This document shows positions 5,800 through 6,419 of a stretch of DNA of 6,419 nucleotides, in pieces; position 1 is the first letter of the stretch; each line of letters begins with the position of its first letter. The position numbers and the translations under genes were made by a program. The stretch comes from an uncultured Collinsella sp. (GTDB taxonomy: Bacteria; Actinomycetota; Coriobacteriia; Coriobacteriales; Coriobacteriaceae), in NCBI GenBank assembly GCA_900552155.1, contig URYU01000102.1, positions 1 to 6,419 of the forward strand. The letters are read 5' to 3'. The notes beneath the pieces were generated by a model that worked only from the letters and a program-made list of their open reading frames with translations, ran no database searches and was not told where the DNA came from.

Positions 5800-5831
5800 C
5801 TCCTATTCGCAGCCAAAAATCGACCGTTTAC

Positions 5832-5907
5832 CGAAATTGTTTGCAGAATTCGTAAAATAACTGCACGAAATCGGTTTCGAGCTATTGACGGGTCGAAATA
5901 GGTTTCT
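5832..5907. repeat. Three spaced CGAAATnGgTTTC motifs
   Basis: CGAAATTGTTTGC (5832-5844), CGAAATCGGTTTCG (5866-5879, a near-perfect dyad) and CGAAATAGGTTTCT (5894-5907) lie 34 and 28 bases apart in the AT-rich gap upstream of ldh; the third overlaps the aminotransferase stop codon. They could be operator half-sites or chance in an AT-rich spacer. Confidence 0.35.
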
Positions 5908-6418
5908 AATACAGGCCAGCCTCGCGAATGGCCTCGACAGCCAAAGCGATCTGATCGGGCGGCAGGACCAGTGCCATACGCACGTGCCCCTCGCCCGAAG
6001 GGCCAAAGCTCGCGCCCGGCGTCACCACAACGCCGGCCTTCTCCATAAGCTCCTCGCAAAACGCCAAGGAATCGGTGCGACCACCGGGAAGCTTGGCCCA
6101 CACAAACATAGAGCCATGCGCGTTGGGACGCTCCCAGCCCAGGCCCTCAAGACCGTCGCACAGGGCATCGCGGCGTTCCTGGTACTTCAGACGCTGCGCC
6201 TCGACCTCATCGCGCGGACCGTTCAGGCAGGCGATGGCAGCCTTCTGAATCGGGAAGAACATACCAAAGTCGATCTGGCCGCGCAGCTTGGCAAAGGCCG
6301 AGACCACATCCTCGCGACCGACCAAAAAGCCGATGCGTGCGCCGGTGACGTTAAACGACTTAGAGAGCGAGAAGAACTCCACGCCCACCTCGTGCGCGCC
6401 AGGGTACTGCAGGAAGCT
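5906..6418 (-). CDS. PLP-dependent class I/II aminotransferase, C-terminal part
   Basis: The gene runs off the right edge; 170 C-terminal residues are visible, ending in TAG. Fragment residues 17-30 (SLSKSFNVTGARIG) hold the PLP Schiff-base Lys20 and the phosphate-binding Arg28 of fold-type I aminotransferases. Arg147 in the HVRMAL segment is the expected substrate alpha-carboxylate Arg. GMFFPIQKAA (fragment about 52-61) and GSMFVWAKLP (about 102-111) are typical of the DapL/PatA/AspC-like branch. The first visible residues SFLQYPGAHEVGVEFFSLSK resemble LL-diaminopimelate aminotransferase and related enzymes, which transfer amino groups between 2-oxo acids and amino acids using glutamate or alanine. 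The specific substrate cannot be fixed from half a protein. ldh follows after 201 bp on the same strand, with a hairpin between them, so cotranscription is uncertain. Confidence 0.88.
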   Translation of the reverse strand, partial: SFLQYPGAHEVGVEFFSLSKSFNVTGARIGFLVGREDVVSAFAKLRGQIDFGMFFPIQKAAIACLNGPRDEVEAQRLKYQERRDALCDGLEGLGWERPNAHGSMFVWAKLPGGRTDSLAFCEELMEKAGVVVTPGASFGPSGEGHVRMALVLPPDQIALAVEAIREAGLY

Positions 6419-6419
6419 G

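Noticed and set aside
5761..5905. Rex-type redox operator before ldh
   Set aside because: No TTGTGAAnnnnTTCACAA-like palindrome is present; the GAATTC-centred symmetry at 5846-5851 does not extend outward.
5885..5913. Plus-strand promoter TTGACG-17-AATACA
   Set aside because: The -10 is poor and it would only transcribe antisense into the aminotransferase gene; probably chance.

Overview
The window is GC-rich and looks like gut Actinomycetota. The right-hand two thirds resemble Coriobacteriia of the Collinsella type, judged from the protein repertoire, GC-rich codons and intergenic repeats; this was not confirmed by any search. There are two plus-strand genes and a partial one on the left, and four minus-strand genes, one partial, on the right.

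Left block (1-2095, plus strand): the C-terminal end of a class III (CaiB/BaiF-type) CoA transferase; a complete NAD-type short-chain dehydrogenase/reductase (SDR); and a second SDR whose N-terminal half looks most like clostridial 7alpha-hydroxysteroid dehydrogenases. The gene order suggests part of a CoA-thioester/steroid or bile-acid-type catabolic operon, but the substrate cannot be read from the sequence.

The second SDR is the most striking object here. At about 1733-1757 its reading frame passes without interruption into the C-terminal half of DapH, the tetrahydrodipicolinate N-acetyltransferase of lysine/diaminopimelate synthesis. The switch falls exactly where an SDR strand (SIINIGSV) and a DapH hexapeptide coil ([10 protein letters not shown]) can share sequence. 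Each half lacks essential parts: the SDR has lost its YxxxK, and DapH its N-terminal half. A chimeric (mis-assembled) contig joined at a short shared word is the simplest reading; a real recombination at microhomology is the alternative. AGA arginine codons occur only to the left of the junction, which supports two sources.

Centre (2096-2348): a non-coding convergent region with a perfect 12-bp hairpin, a 98-bp element bounded by perfect 15-bp inverted repeats, and a strong bidirectional terminator.

Right block (2349-6419, minus strand): reading leftward from the right edge, a truncated class I/II PLP aminotransferase, L-lactate dehydrogenase (ldh), a DUF2974/Mbeg1-like alpha/beta hydrolase, and a 37-kDa nucleoid-associated protein of the NdpA/YejK family. 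These are separated by hairpins and terminators and look like separate or loosely coupled transcription units. Two copies of a REP-like palindromic repeat flank the hydrolase gene. No tRNA, rRNA, CRISPR array or transposase gene is seen.
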